NCBI GenBank assembly: GCA_963769585.1
Contig: CAVYMJ010000006.1
Span: 2,170,001-2,234,000 of the forward strand
Origin: SSC3 sp963769585
Lineage (GTDB): Bacteria > Actinomycetota > Actinomycetes > Propionibacteriales > Nocardioidaceae
Length of the DNA stretch: 64,000 bases
Direction: 5' to 3'
The position numbers and the translations under genes are program-made. Shown here piece after piece: positions 1-8,268 of this stretch. The first letter of the stretch is position 1, and every line of letters begins with the position of its first letter. Under the pieces are notes generated by a model, which had not been told where the DNA came from, did not search any database, and saw nothing but the letters and a program-made list of their open reading frames with translations.

Positions 1-923
1 GGTGGGGACGCCGTCCGTTCCTGGCCGGCGGAGCCCTACTGGCCGCGGCGAGCCTCGCCCTGACCTCTGAGACGACCAGCCTGACCGCGGTGATCGGTCT
101 GCGACTCCTGCTCGGCGTCGCGGAGGCCGCGTTCTTCGTCGCGTCCTTCGCGGCGCTCGCGGACCTCGCTCCACCCACGCGGCTGGGCGAGGCGCTGAGC
201 TACAACTCTCTGGGTCTCTACCTCGGCCTGGCCTTCGGCCCTCCGCTCGGTGAGCTGATGGTCGAGCTCGGGAGCTACCGGTCAGCCTGGTTCGGGGCCG
301 CGGCCCTTGCCGCCGTCGCCTCCGTCCTGGTCCTCACCATCGGTGAGACGCGCGCTCCGGACGACGGCGAGGGTTCACACGCCCTGATCCACCGCCGGTC
401 GCTCCCGGTGGCCCTTGCCTTCCTGACCTCGATGGTCGCCATCGGCGGGTTCCTGAGCCTGGCCGCCCTGCACGCCAAGGAAGTCGGCGTGAGCAACGCG
501 AGCGTGCCGTTCTTCGTCTACGGAATCGTCGTCGTCACGTGCCGCATCGCGTTCGCCAGGGTCCCGGACCGGCTGCCGTCCCTGGCTCTGGGAGCAGCCG
601 CGCTCGCCGCGACGGCCGCCGGGCTGGCGATCGCCGCGACCTGGGGTACGACGGTCGGGCTACTCGTCGGGACCGTCGTGCTGGGCATCGGCGTCACCTT
701 CAGCACCCCGGCGTTCTTCGCCGCGATCTTCGCCACGGCCAAGCCCTCCGAGCGCGGTGCCGCCTCCGGCACCGCGAGCGCCTCCATCGACCTCGGCCTG
801 GGTGGCGGGCCCATCCTTCTGGGCCTGGTCGCCCAGTACCAGGGCATCCCTTCAGCGTTCCTGGTCGCGGCAGGCGTCGCGATGGCCGGCAGCGCCTGGT
901 CGCTGGTTCTCCGGCGGAAGTGA
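1..923 (+). CDS. MFS transporter, C-terminal part (start lies before the window)
   Basis: The reading frame is open from base 3, with no start codon needed, so the N-terminus lies upstream of the window. The visible roughly 306 residues are a run of hydrophobic helices with short charged loops, as in the last eight or nine helices of a 12-TM major facilitator. A loop with R, P, P and T followed by GEALSYNSLGLYLGLAFGP resembles the conserved helix 4-5 region of drug/sugar-type MFS exporters. The product should be an inner-membrane proton-coupled permease; the substrate cannot be read from the sequence. It ends 82 bases before a small membrane protein gene on the same strand. Confidence 0.85.
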   Translation, partial: WGRRPFLAGGALLAAASLALTSETTSLTAVIGLRLLLGVAEAAFFVASFAALADLAPPTRLGEALSYNSLGLYLGLAFGPPLGELMVELGSYRSAWFGAAALAAVASVLVLTIGETRAPDDGEGSHALIHRRSLPVALAFLTSMVAIGGFLSLAALHAKEVGVSNASVPFFVYGIVVVTCRIAFARVPDRLPSLALGAAALAATAAGLAIAATWGTTVGLLVGTVVLGIGVTFSTPAFFAAIFATAKPSERGAASGTASASIDLGLGGGPILLGLVAQYQGIPSAFLVAAGVAMAGSAWSLVLRRK

Positions 924-1005
924 CCTGACCGGCTCATAGGCGCGCACGGAAGAATGGGCAGATCGCCCGAGGCGCCACCGCCCCCCGCGCCTGCACCCTC
1001 AGGAC

Positions 1006-1296
1006 ATGAGCACTATGGCGTGGCTGGCAGGGATCACCTCGACGTTGATCTTCGCTGCCAGCACGCTGCCGATGCTCGCCAAGGCCCGACGTACCCGAGA
1101 CCTCACCTCGTACAGCCTCGGGAACATGCTGCTCTCCAACGTGGGAAACCTCGTGCACTCGGTGTACGTGGTGAGCCTGCCCCCAGGACCGATCTGGGTG
1201 CTGCACGGCTTCTACCTGGTCACCACCGCGACGATGCTCGCCTGGTTCGTCCGGTACGGCCGGACGTCCGGACCTACCCATGCCGAGCGGCCGTAG
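1006..1296 (+). CDS. Small PQ-loop/SemiSWEET-like membrane protein
   Basis: A 96-residue protein with three hydrophobic segments (about residues 5-22, 37-57 and 64-84). The first helix carries a TLPMLAKARRTRDLTSYS stretch that resembles the P-Q-x-x-K-x-R-T-x-S-x-x-S signature of PQ-loop proteins, with Pro present and Gln replaced by Met. A single three-helix bundle would match SemiSWEET-type transporters that dimerise in the membrane. An AGGA lies only a few bases before the first ATG, and a second ATG three codons later is possible. Family assignment is by motif and topology; the substrate is unknown. Confidence 0.6.
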   Translation: MSTMAWLAGITSTLIFAASTLPMLAKARRTRDLTSYSLGNMLLSNVGNLVHSVYVVSLPPGPIWVLHGFYLVTTATMLAWFVRYGRTSGPTHAERP

Positions 1297-1378
1297 ATGC
1301 GTCTTTCACCCGATGCCTGAGGTGACCTCGCCCTTCTAGCGTGCAGGGGTCCGAACCCCCTCACGACAGGAGCACACC

Positions 1379-2482
1379 ATGGACAACCACGTCGAGACCC
1401 TCATCATCGGCGCAGGGCAGGCCGGTCTCAGCACCGCATACCACCTCACCCGACGCGGCCGGCAGTGCCTGGTCCTGGACGGTAACGCGCGGATCGGTGA
1501 CAACTGGCGGCACCAGTGGGACACGCTGCGCCTGTTCACTCCGGCGAAGTACAACTCGCTGCCGGGCATGGCGTTCCCGGCGGAGCCGTGGAGCTTCCCC
1601 GGAAAGGACCAGGTGGCCGACTACCTGGAGAGCTACGCCGCGCACTTCGAGCTCCCCGTGCGCCTGCAGACCTACGTGGACCGGCTCGAGGCAAGGCCCG
1701 AAGGTGGGTACGTGGCCACCCTCGGGGACGAGAAGCTCACCTGCGACAACGTGGTCGTCGCGACGGGCGGGTTCGGCCGTACGCCGAGCATCCCGGCGTA
1801 CGCCGACGAGCTCGACCCGTCGATCCTGCAACTGCACTCCAGTGCCTACCGCCGCCCCGCGCAGCTCCAGCCAGGAAGCGTGCTGGTCGTAGGGGCGTCC
1901 CACTCGGGCGGCGACATCGCCTACGAGGTCGCTGCGGGCCAGTCAACGATCCTGTGCGGCAGAAGCACCGGCCAGATCCCGGTCGCGATCGAGGGACGGA
2001 GCGGGCGGATGGCGCTGCCGTTCCTGGTCTTCGCCTGGCGGCACATCGTCACCCGCCGTACGCCGATGGGACGCCGGATGATGCCGCACGTGCGTGCGCA
2101 CGGTGGCCCGCTAATCAGGATCAAGAAGACGGACCTCGCCAAGCAGGGAGTCGAACGGATCGAGTCGCGTGTCTCGGGGGTCTCTGACGGGCGGCCCGTT
2201 CTCGACGACGGCCGGGTGCTGGACGTACAGAACGTCGTGTGGTGCACCGGCTTCAAGCAGGTCTACGACTGGGTCAAGCTGCCGATCATGGGTGTGGACG
2301 GTTTCCCGGTCGAGCATCGCGGGGTCGTCGCAGACGCACCCGGCCTCTTCTTCTGCGGGCTCAGCTTCCAGTACTCGTTCAGCTCGATGGTCTTCGCCGG
2401 CGTCGGCCGCGATGCGGAGTACGTCGCGCGCCGGATCCTGGCACGCACACCTGCCACCACGGGGAGCACTCAGGCCGCATGA
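1379..2482 (+). CDS. FAD/NAD(P)-dependent monooxygenase (CzcO-like)
   Basis: A 367-residue flavoprotein. The N-terminal Rossmann motif GAGQAG (residues 11-16) should bind FAD, and a second nucleotide motif, VVGASHSGGDIA near residue 166, should bind NAD(P)H. GDNWRHQWDTLRLFTP is typical of the flavin monooxygenase/CzcO family, in which the conserved W lies after the FAD site. These enzymes oxygenate soft nucleophiles or carry out Baeyer-Villiger reactions. An AGGAG precedes the ATG at good spacing. The next gene, a LuxR regulator, overlaps or nearly touches its stop codon, so the two are probably one operon. The substrate is unknown. Confidence 0.85.
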   Translation: MDNHVETLIIGAGQAGLSTAYHLTRRGRQCLVLDGNARIGDNWRHQWDTLRLFTPAKYNSLPGMAFPAEPWSFPGKDQVADYLESYAAHFELPVRLQTYVDRLEARPEGGYVATLGDEKLTCDNVVVATGGFGRTPSIPAYADELDPSILQLHSSAYRRPAQLQPGSVLVVGASHSGGDIAYEVAAGQSTILCGRSTGQIPVAIEGRSGRMALPFLVFAWRHIVTRRTPMGRRMMPHVRAHGGPLIRIKKTDLAKQGVERIESRVSGVSDGRPVLDDGRVLDVQNVVWCTGFKQVYDWVKLPIMGVDGFPVEHRGVVADAPGLFFCGLSFQYSFSSMVFAGVGRDAEYVARRILARTPATTGSTQAA

Positions 2483-2514
2483 CGAATGACCGGAATGCTG
2501 GTAGGACTGAGGCA

Positions 2515-4134
2515 ATGGGTGTGGTCGAGGAACTCGTCCAGGCGAGGTTGGCCTTCGAGCGCCGCGAGTGGGTGGCGGCGTACGACGCGCTCGCTGCAGC
2601 GGGCCCGCTCGGCGCCGACGACCTCGACAACCTCGGCGCCGCTGCTTTCCTACTCGGGCGCAAGGACGACTACGTGATGGCTTACCAGCGCGCCTTCCAA
2701 GCCCACGTGGAAGCCGGGGACCCGTTGGCTGCGGTGCGCTCCTCGTTCTACCTGGCGCTGGGGCTCATCACCAGCGGAGAGGTCGCAGTAGGGAGTGGCT
2801 GGGTGGCGCGCGCAGCGCGGTTGCTGGAGGAGTCCCCCGAAGATGTAGTCGAGCACGGCTACGTGCAGGTGACCAGGATGTTCCGGCACATCGGAGCAGC
2901 CGAATGGCCCGAGGCCATGGAGCTGGCGGCGACGATCACCGACTACGGCCACCGGTTCAACAATGCCGACCTACTTGCGACGGGCTTGGCAGCGCAGGGC
3001 CGACTCGCCACACGGAGCGGCAGCGTTGAAGCCGGGTTGGAGATGCTCGACGAGGCGATGGCCTGTATCACCGCAGGCGACGTGTCGCCAATGCTGGCCG
3101 GAACGCTCTACTGCGCTCTGGTCGAGGCCTGCCAGGACCTCTCGGACTTCGGCCGCGCAGCGCAGTGGACGGCGGCGCTGACCATCTGGTGCGACAGCCA
3201 GCCTGGGCTCATCCCGTTCACAGGACAGTGCGCCGTGCATCGGGGCCAGATCATGCGCCTGCGGGGCGCCTACCCCGAGGCCTTGGACGAGTTCACCCGC
3301 GCCACGCGGCGCTATCTCGAAGCACAGACCCCAGAGCCTGCCGGTCGCGCACTGTGCGAGCGTGGTGATGTGCTGCGCCTCCTCGGCGAGTACGCCGAGG
3401 CCGATGAGTGCTACCAGGCAGCCCTCACGCACGGCCACGAGCCGCAGCCTGGCCTGGCCCTGCTCTGGCTGGCCCGGGGCCGCGACTCCGCCGCGCTGAG
3501 CGCCGTACGCCGGCTGCTCGCCGAGCCCCGGGACCCGATCGGGCGCACGCAGGTTCTGCCGGCGGCGGTGGAGGTGCTGCTCGCCCTGCAGGAGAATGGC
3601 GACGCGGCAGTCGCCGTCGAGGAGTTGCGCGCGATCACGGCGGGCCTGCCTTGCGAAGCGCTCCACGCAGCTACCAGCTACGCGGCCGGGCACCTGTTGC
3701 TCAGGACAGGTCAGCCTGCCGAGAGTCTCCCGGAGCTGCGCCGCGCGACCATGCTGTGGGCTGGTCTCTCGGCGCCCTACCAGGCTGCCCGGTCGAGAAC
3801 GCTGGTGGGGCGAGCCTTGCTCGCGCTCGGCGACGGGGACTCCGCTGTGGCCGAGCTCGAAGCGGCCCGAGTAGCCTTCTCGGAACTTGGTGCGACTCCA
3901 GCGGAGCACGAGGTCGCCCAGCTGCTCCGGCCCGAGGCCCCGGGCGGGCTGACCGCCCGCGAGGTGGAGGTGCTCCGGCTGGTCGCGGCCGGCAGGACCA
4001 ACCCGGAGATCGCCTCGATGCTGGTGCTCAGCGAGAAGACGGTGGCTCGCCACCTGAGCAACATCTTCGTCAAGCTCGAGGTGACGTCCCGGACCGCCGC
4101 CGCCGCGTTCGCCTTCGAGAACCGCATCGTCTGA
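2515..4134 (+). CDS. LuxR-family transcriptional regulator with TPR-like helical N-terminus
   Basis: A protein of about 539 residues. The last 65 residues form a LuxR/GerE helix-turn-helix (LTAREVEVLRLVAAG, then NPEIASMLVLSEKTVARHLSNIF). The preceding roughly 450 residues are alanine- and leucine-rich paired helices resembling TPR repeats, as in MalT/LAL-type regulators that lack an obvious NTPase. The chosen ATG has an AGGACTGAGG leader; an earlier ATG at 2479 overlaps the monooxygenase stop as ATGA and would add 12 residues. Its place directly behind the monooxygenase suggests that it senses a related signal or controls that gene. It is convergent with the diiron oxygenase gene. Confidence 0.85.
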   Translation: MGVVEELVQARLAFERREWVAAYDALAAAGPLGADDLDNLGAAAFLLGRKDDYVMAYQRAFQAHVEAGDPLAAVRSSFYLALGLITSGEVAVGSGWVARAARLLEESPEDVVEHGYVQVTRMFRHIGAAEWPEAMELAATITDYGHRFNNADLLATGLAAQGRLATRSGSVEAGLEMLDEAMACITAGDVSPMLAGTLYCALVEACQDLSDFGRAAQWTAALTIWCDSQPGLIPFTGQCAVHRGQIMRLRGAYPEALDEFTRATRRYLEAQTPEPAGRALCERGDVLRLLGEYAEADECYQAALTHGHEPQPGLALLWLARGRDSAALSAVRRLLAEPRDPIGRTQVLPAAVEVLLALQENGDAAVAVEELRAITAGLPCEALHAATSYAAGHLLLRTGQPAESLPELRRATMLWAGLSAPYQAARSRTLVGRALLALGDGDSAVAELEAARVAFSELGATPAEHEVAQLLRPEAPGGLTAREVEVLRLVAAGRTNPEIASMLVLSEKTVARHLSNIFVKLEVTSRTAAAAFAFENRIV

Positions 4135-4149
4135 CTGGGCGGCCCTGTC

Positions 4150-5019
4150 TCAGAGCAGGAACGAGGCCCGCCAAGTCTTCAGGTGCCTCTTCCCGACCAT
4201 GCCGTGTTCTTGGATGAAGGGCATCACCTTCTCGCCCATCCACCGGATCGTCTCCCGATAGGAGGGGTTGGCCAGGGCCGCTCGACGCCCTTCGCCCGGG
4301 TCGATACCGACCGCGGCGTACACGTGAGGGTTCACCAGCGACCGCATCATGACGTACGCCGCTTGGGCGGCCACGAGCTGGTGCCACTCGCGCTCGACCC
4401 GGCCCAGGTTCCGGGTCGCCTTCTCCAGCTCGTCGCGCGCGAAGGTCACATGCCGAGCCTCCTCCACCACATGAATGCGCGACACCATGCGCACCAGCGG
4501 CTGGACTCTGTCGTCTCGCATCATCTCCCGCTGCAGACGATCGGCCGGCTCCTCACCGATCAGGATCCCGACGTACGCGCTTGCGCCGCGCGCGATCGTC
4601 GGAAAGAGCGGGGCGATCCGGCGGACCGCCGGGTGCGGGCCGTACGCGGGGACGCCGAACGTCCCGATCGCCCTTCCGAACATCACCGAGTGGCGGGTCT
4701 CGTCGCCGATCTCGGTCAGGGCGTACTGGGTTCGGGGTTCGCGCGGGTCGCTCCGGTAGACGTCCTTGAGCAGCAGCTGCATCAGCACGATCTCGAACCA
4801 CAGGCCGACCCCTGCGATGGAGGCGACCTCGTGCTGGGACAGTGTTATCCGCTGCTCCGGTGAGAGCTTCTCCCACAGCGACGTACCGTAGAGCGACATG
4901 CGCTCGGGAGGCATCCACCACAAGCCCTCAACGGCGGGCGCGTCCCAGTCGATGTCGACCTCGGGATCGTAGGACAGGCGGGCGGATGAGCTCAGTAGCC
5001 TTTCGGAGACGACGGACAC
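4150..5019 (-). CDS. AurF-type diiron oxygenase
   Basis: A 289-residue, mainly helical protein. The ligand pattern of the AurF (p-aminobenzoate N-oxygenase) family is visible: Glu64 in QHEVAS, E107-x-x-H110 in DETRHS, Glu156/157 in IGEEPAD, and E187-x-x-H190 in VEEARHVTFA. These residues would hold two irons and activate O2 for oxygenation of amines or other small substrates. It is divergent from a TetR regulator with an imperfect palindrome between them, which suggests repression by that regulator. No biosynthetic neighbours are present, so the substrate is unknown. Confidence 0.85.
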   Translation of the reverse strand: MSVVSERLLSSSARLSYDPEVDIDWDAPAVEGLWWMPPERMSLYGTSLWEKLSPEQRITLSQHEVASIAGVGLWFEIVLMQLLLKDVYRSDPREPRTQYALTEIGDETRHSVMFGRAIGTFGVPAYGPHPAVRRIAPLFPTIARGASAYVGILIGEEPADRLQREMMRDDRVQPLVRMVSRIHVVEEARHVTFARDELEKATRNLGRVEREWHQLVAAQAAYVMMRSLVNPHVYAAVGIDPGEGRRAALANPSYRETIRWMGEKVMPFIQEHGMVGKRHLKTWRASFLL

Positions 5020-5044
5020 GGTGCGACCTCCAGAGTGCGATCCT

Positions 5045-5059
5045 GTAACTCTCAGTAAC
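5045..5059. promoter_or_regulatory. Putative TetR operator between the diiron oxygenase and TetR genes
   Basis: GTAACT and AGTAAC are separated by three bases and form a 15-bp imperfect inverted repeat with one mismatch. It lies in the 55-bp gap between divergent genes. A TAnnnT-type -10 element (TACCCT, 5063-5068) follows it for the TetR gene, so a bound repressor could block both promoters. Inferred from position and symmetry only. Confidence 0.5.
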
Positions 5060-5074
5060 GTCTACCCTGCTAGG

Positions 5075-5752
5075 ATGCGTCTCGTGACCCGACGAGTCAA
5101 GGACTCAGCAACCACCGGCGCGGGAGACGGCCGCAGCACCCGCTGGGACAGCCATCGCGAGGCCCGGCGCGCCGACCTGGTGGCCGCCGCCGTCGCTGCG
5201 ATCGACCGGCACGGGCGCGAGGCGTCCATCGACGAGATCGCCCGGGTGGCAGGCGTCTCGAAGCCCGTGCTCTACCGCTACTTCAGCGACAAGGCAGACC
5301 TGCACGCCGCAGTGGGCCTGTGGGGCGCTGCCCAGGTGCTGGAGCGCATCGCGCCACACCTGGTCTCCGATCAGCCGATGCGGTCGCGGGTGTACGACGC
5401 CGTGACCGCCTACTTCGAGGTCATCGAGGAGCATCCGCAGGTCTTTCTCCTGCTGGTTCAGCACCGCGTCAGCGCCAGCTCGGACCCGCTCGCGGACGGC
5501 AAGGCGGCAGTGGCGGCCGCGATCGCCCACAGCCTGCGAGAGACCATGGTCGGACTCGGCGTCGACCCTGGAGGGGCCGAGCCGTGGGCCCAGGGGGTCG
5601 TGGGCCTCGGCCTGTCCACGGGCGAGTGGTGGCTAGCCCACCGGACGATGACCCGGGCCTCCGTCGCCGGCTACCTCGCGGACTTCATCTGGGGAGCCCT
5701 GGTGGGCATCTCGCGCAACAAGGGCGTCTCGCTTAGCCCTGACCCGGCCTAG
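5075..5752 (+). CDS. TetR-family transcriptional regulator
   Basis: A protein of about 225 residues. The DNA-binding domain is clear: VAAAVAAIDRHGREASIDEIA, then VAGVSKPVLYRYFSDKADLHAAV. The C-terminal domain is all-helical and should bind a ligand and form dimers. ATG 5075 sits about 7 bases after a TACCCT -10 element, so the message may be leaderless; GTG 5084, with AGGA eight bases ahead, is an alternative. Divergent from the AurF-type oxygenase, it probably regulates that gene and itself. Confidence 0.88.
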   Translation: MRLVTRRVKDSATTGAGDGRSTRWDSHREARRADLVAAAVAAIDRHGREASIDEIARVAGVSKPVLYRYFSDKADLHAAVGLWGAAQVLERIAPHLVSDQPMRSRVYDAVTAYFEVIEEHPQVFLLLVQHRVSASSDPLADGKAAVAAAIAHSLRETMVGLGVDPGGAEPWAQGVVGLGLSTGEWWLAHRTMTRASVAGYLADFIWGALVGISRNKGVSLSPDPA

Positions 5753-5836
5753 GCCGGTCCCAGGTCTCGGATTCGAGACGAAATCGTCATCGACCGGTGT
5801 TGCGCGGCTGCTCACACCACCCAATAGGGTGCGGGA

Positions 5837-6619
5837 ATGACTCCACGCAAGCTGACGGCTCTGGCCGCCCTGGCCCTGTTCGCCCTCCCCCTCGCCGGCT
5901 GCGGCGACGACAGCCCGACCGGGACTGATACTGGGCTCAAGACGATCAAGAGCGGCTCGCTCACCGTCTGCTCCGACGCGCCGTACGAACCGTTCGACGT
6001 CATCGAAGGTTCGACGTACACGGGGTTCGACGGGGACCTGGTGACCGAGATCGCCAAGGCGCTCGACCTCAAGCTCGTGGCGATCGACTCTGCTTTCGAC
6101 CCGCTGCAAAGCGGTCTGGCGCTCAACTCCGGCCAGTGCGACATGGCCGCGAGCGCGATGACCATCACCGACGAGCGCAAGCAGAAGCTCACCTTCTCCG
6201 AGCCCTACTACGACTCGGAGCAGTCGCTGCTGGTTCCAGCCGACTCTGACATCGCCTCGATCGGTGACCTCGCCGGCAAGAAGGTTGCCGTGCAGACCGG
6301 GACGACCGGCAAGTCGTACGCCGAGGAGAACGCCCCCGACGCGAAGGTCACCAGCTTCCCCGACGACTCGGCGATGTTCCTGGCGCTCAAGGGCGGCAGC
6401 GTCGACGCGATGCTGCAGGACCTTCCGGTGAACCTCGAGCACACCACCGACGGTAAGTACAAGATCGTCGAGCAGTACGCCACCGGCGAGTCCTACGGGT
6501 TCGCCTTCAAGAAGACCGGCAGCGAAGATCTCGTCACGGCGATCAACGACCAGTTGCAGGCTCTGAGGGACAGCGGCAAGTACCAGGAGATCTTCGACAA
6601 GTACTTCAAGGTCAGCTGA
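5837..6619 (+). CDS. ABC transporter substrate-binding lipoprotein, polar amino acid type
   Basis: A 260-residue protein. A lipoprotein signal peptide with lipobox LAGC (Cys22) anchors it on the outer face of the membrane. The mature part is a family-3 solute-binding protein: SLTVCSDAPYEPFD at the start, GFDGDLVTEIAKALDLKL in the first lobe, and LAGKKVAVQTGTTGKSYAEE in the hinge/second lobe. It delivers an amino acid to the permease encoded three bases downstream. The promoter may be TTGCGC/CAATAG just before the ATG. The exact amino acid cannot be read from the sequence. Confidence 0.92.
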   Translation: MTPRKLTALAALALFALPLAGCGDDSPTGTDTGLKTIKSGSLTVCSDAPYEPFDVIEGSTYTGFDGDLVTEIAKALDLKLVAIDSAFDPLQSGLALNSGQCDMAASAMTITDERKQKLTFSEPYYDSEQSLLVPADSDIASIGDLAGKKVAVQTGTTGKSYAEENAPDAKVTSFPDDSAMFLALKGGSVDAMLQDLPVNLEHTTDGKYKIVEQYATGESYGFAFKKTGSEDLVTAINDQLQALRDSGKYQEIFDKYFKVS

Positions 6620-6622
6620 CCC

Positions 6623-7408
6623 ATGTTGCGGTCCACTCGGCGGCGCGCGACCCAGGGCGTGCTGTACGCCGTGCTGGTCGCGCTCATCGCGGCGGTCGCG
6701 TCCGCCGCCGACTGGGCAGCGATCAAGACGAACTTCTTCGACACCGAGGTGATGAAGGGCCTGTGGCCCGAGATCGTCACCATCGGTGCGCGGAACACCG
6801 TCATCTACACGGCGATCGCGTTCGGCGGTGGCCTGGCGCTCGCCATGGTCCTGGCCATGATGAGGATGTCGGCGGTGGCGCCCTACCGCTGGCTCGCCAC
6901 GACGTACATCGAGATCTTCCGAGGGCTTCCCGCGCTGCTCGTCATCGTCTTCTTCGGGCTCGGGGTGCCGCTGGCGTTCCAGTGGCAGCCTCCCGGCGGG
7001 TTCTCGGGATCGGGCGTGCTCGCCCTGATCTTCGTCTCCGCGGCCTACATGGCGGAGACGCTGCGGGCCGGCATCCAGGCGGTGCCGAAGGGACAGGCCG
7101 AGGCAGCCCGGTCGCTCGGCATGAGCGGCAGCTGGACCACCGTCTCGGTCGTCATGCCGCAGGCGTTTCGGATCGTCATCCCGCCGCTGACCAACGAGTT
7201 CGTGCTGTTGATCAAGGACACCGCGCTGCTCGCGGCCATCGGCGTCCAGGCCGGCGACCGCGAGCTGACCACCTTTGCGCGAGACGTCCTCAGCAGCACC
7301 GGTAACGCGACTCCGCTGATCGCTGCCGGGGTCTGCTACCTGATCATCACTTTGCCGCTGACCCAGGTTGTCGCCGGGCTCGAGCGCCGGCAGCAGAAGG
7401 CGAGATGA
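6623..7408 (+). CDS. Amino acid ABC transporter permease (HisM/GlnP family)
   Basis: A 261-residue inner-membrane protein with about five or six helices. The EAA loop that docks the ATPase is seen as EAARSLGMSGSWTTVSVVMP in the last third. YIEIFRGLPALLVIVFFGLG is the conserved family segment. Only one permease gene is present, so it probably acts as a homodimer. It begins three bases after the binding-protein gene and overlaps the ATPase gene by four bases, which implies one translationally coupled operon. Confidence 0.92.
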   Translation: MLRSTRRRATQGVLYAVLVALIAAVASAADWAAIKTNFFDTEVMKGLWPEIVTIGARNTVIYTAIAFGGGLALAMVLAMMRMSAVAPYRWLATTYIEIFRGLPALLVIVFFGLGVPLAFQWQPPGGFSGSGVLALIFVSAAYMAETLRAGIQAVPKGQAEAARSLGMSGSWTTVSVVMPQAFRIVIPPLTNEFVLLIKDTALLAAIGVQAGDRELTTFARDVLSSTGNATPLIAAGVCYLIITLPLTQVVAGLERRQQKAR

Positions 7409-8142
7409 CCATGACGGCAGCCATCGAGGTCAAGAACCTGCACAAGTACTTCGGGGACAACGAGGTCCTCAAGGGGATCGACTTCCACGTCGACAACGGA
7501 CAGGTCGTCTGCGTTATCGGCCCGTCCGGGTCCGGCAAGTCCACTCTGCTGCGCTGCGTGAACCGGCTCGAGGAGCCGACCTCGGGCACCATCCTGGTCG
7601 AGGGCATCGACATCACCGACCCGGAGACCGACCTGGACGACGTCAGGTCCCGCATCGGCATGGTCTTCCAGCAGTTCAACCTGTTCCCGCACCTGACGGT
7701 GCTGCAGAACCTCACCCTGGCTCAGCGGCGCGTCCGCAAGCGGAGCAAGGACGAGGCCACCCAGCACGCCCTGGCCAACCTGGACCGGGTGGGTCTGCTG
7801 GGCAAGCAGGATGCCTACCCGGCGCATCTCTCGGGCGGGCAGCAGCAGCGCGTCGCCATCGCTCGCGCGCTGTCGATGGACCCCGACATGATGCTCTTCG
7901 ACGAGCCGACCAGCGCGTTGGACCCCGAGCTGGTCGGCGACGTGCTCCAGGTGATGAACCAGCTCGCTTACGACGGGATGACGATGATGGTGGTCACCCA
8001 TGAGATGGGGTTCGCCCGCGAGGTCGGGAACAAGCTGGTCTTCATGGATGGCGGCGTCATCGTCGAGGAGGGCGACCCCCGCGAGGTGCTCGGCAACCCC
8101 CAGCACGAGCGCACCCAGGAGTTCCTCTCCAAGGTGCTCTGA
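7405..8142 (+). CDS. Amino acid ABC transporter ATP-binding protein (GlnQ-like)
   Basis: A 245-residue ATPase. Walker A is GPSGSGKST (about residues 36-44), the Q-loop is in GMVFQQFNLFPHLT, the signature is LSGGQQQRVAIARAL, Walker B is MMLFDEPTSALDPE, and the switch histidine is in VVTHEMGFA. This is the standard pattern of polar amino acid importers. ATGA overlap with the permease shows coupling. A hairpin without a U-tract follows the stop codon. Confidence 0.93.
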   Translation: MTMTAAIEVKNLHKYFGDNEVLKGIDFHVDNGQVVCVIGPSGSGKSTLLRCVNRLEEPTSGTILVEGIDITDPETDLDDVRSRIGMVFQQFNLFPHLTVLQNLTLAQRRVRKRSKDEATQHALANLDRVGLLGKQDAYPAHLSGGQQQRVAIARALSMDPDMMLFDEPTSALDPELVGDVLQVMNQLAYDGMTMMVVTHEMGFAREVGNKLVFMDGGVIVEEGDPREVLGNPQHERTQEFLSKVL

Positions 8143-8145
8143 ACC

Positions 8146-8168
8146 GAGCCGGAAACCGGACCCGGCTC
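8146..8168 (+). terminator. Hairpin after the ABC importer operon
   Basis: GAGCCGG and CCGGCTC form a perfect 7-bp stem around a 9-base loop, starting four bases after the ATPase stop codon. There is no U-run, so it may be an imperfect intrinsic terminator or a 3' end stabiliser. Confidence 0.5.
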
Positions 8169-8268
8169 CCTCGCTCAAGAGCTGCCTGAATAGCCCGTTC
8201 GGGCCATAGGCGAGCAGCCACGGAAGGACGATTCTGGCGCCAGGTTGTCCTATCTCGTGGAGGAAGCA

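Noticed and set aside
5764..5779. Hairpin GTCTCG-GATT-CGAGAC as a terminator for the TetR gene
   Set aside because: The stem is only 6 bp with no U-tract, and it lies where the next operon's promoter begins. It cannot be told from chance.
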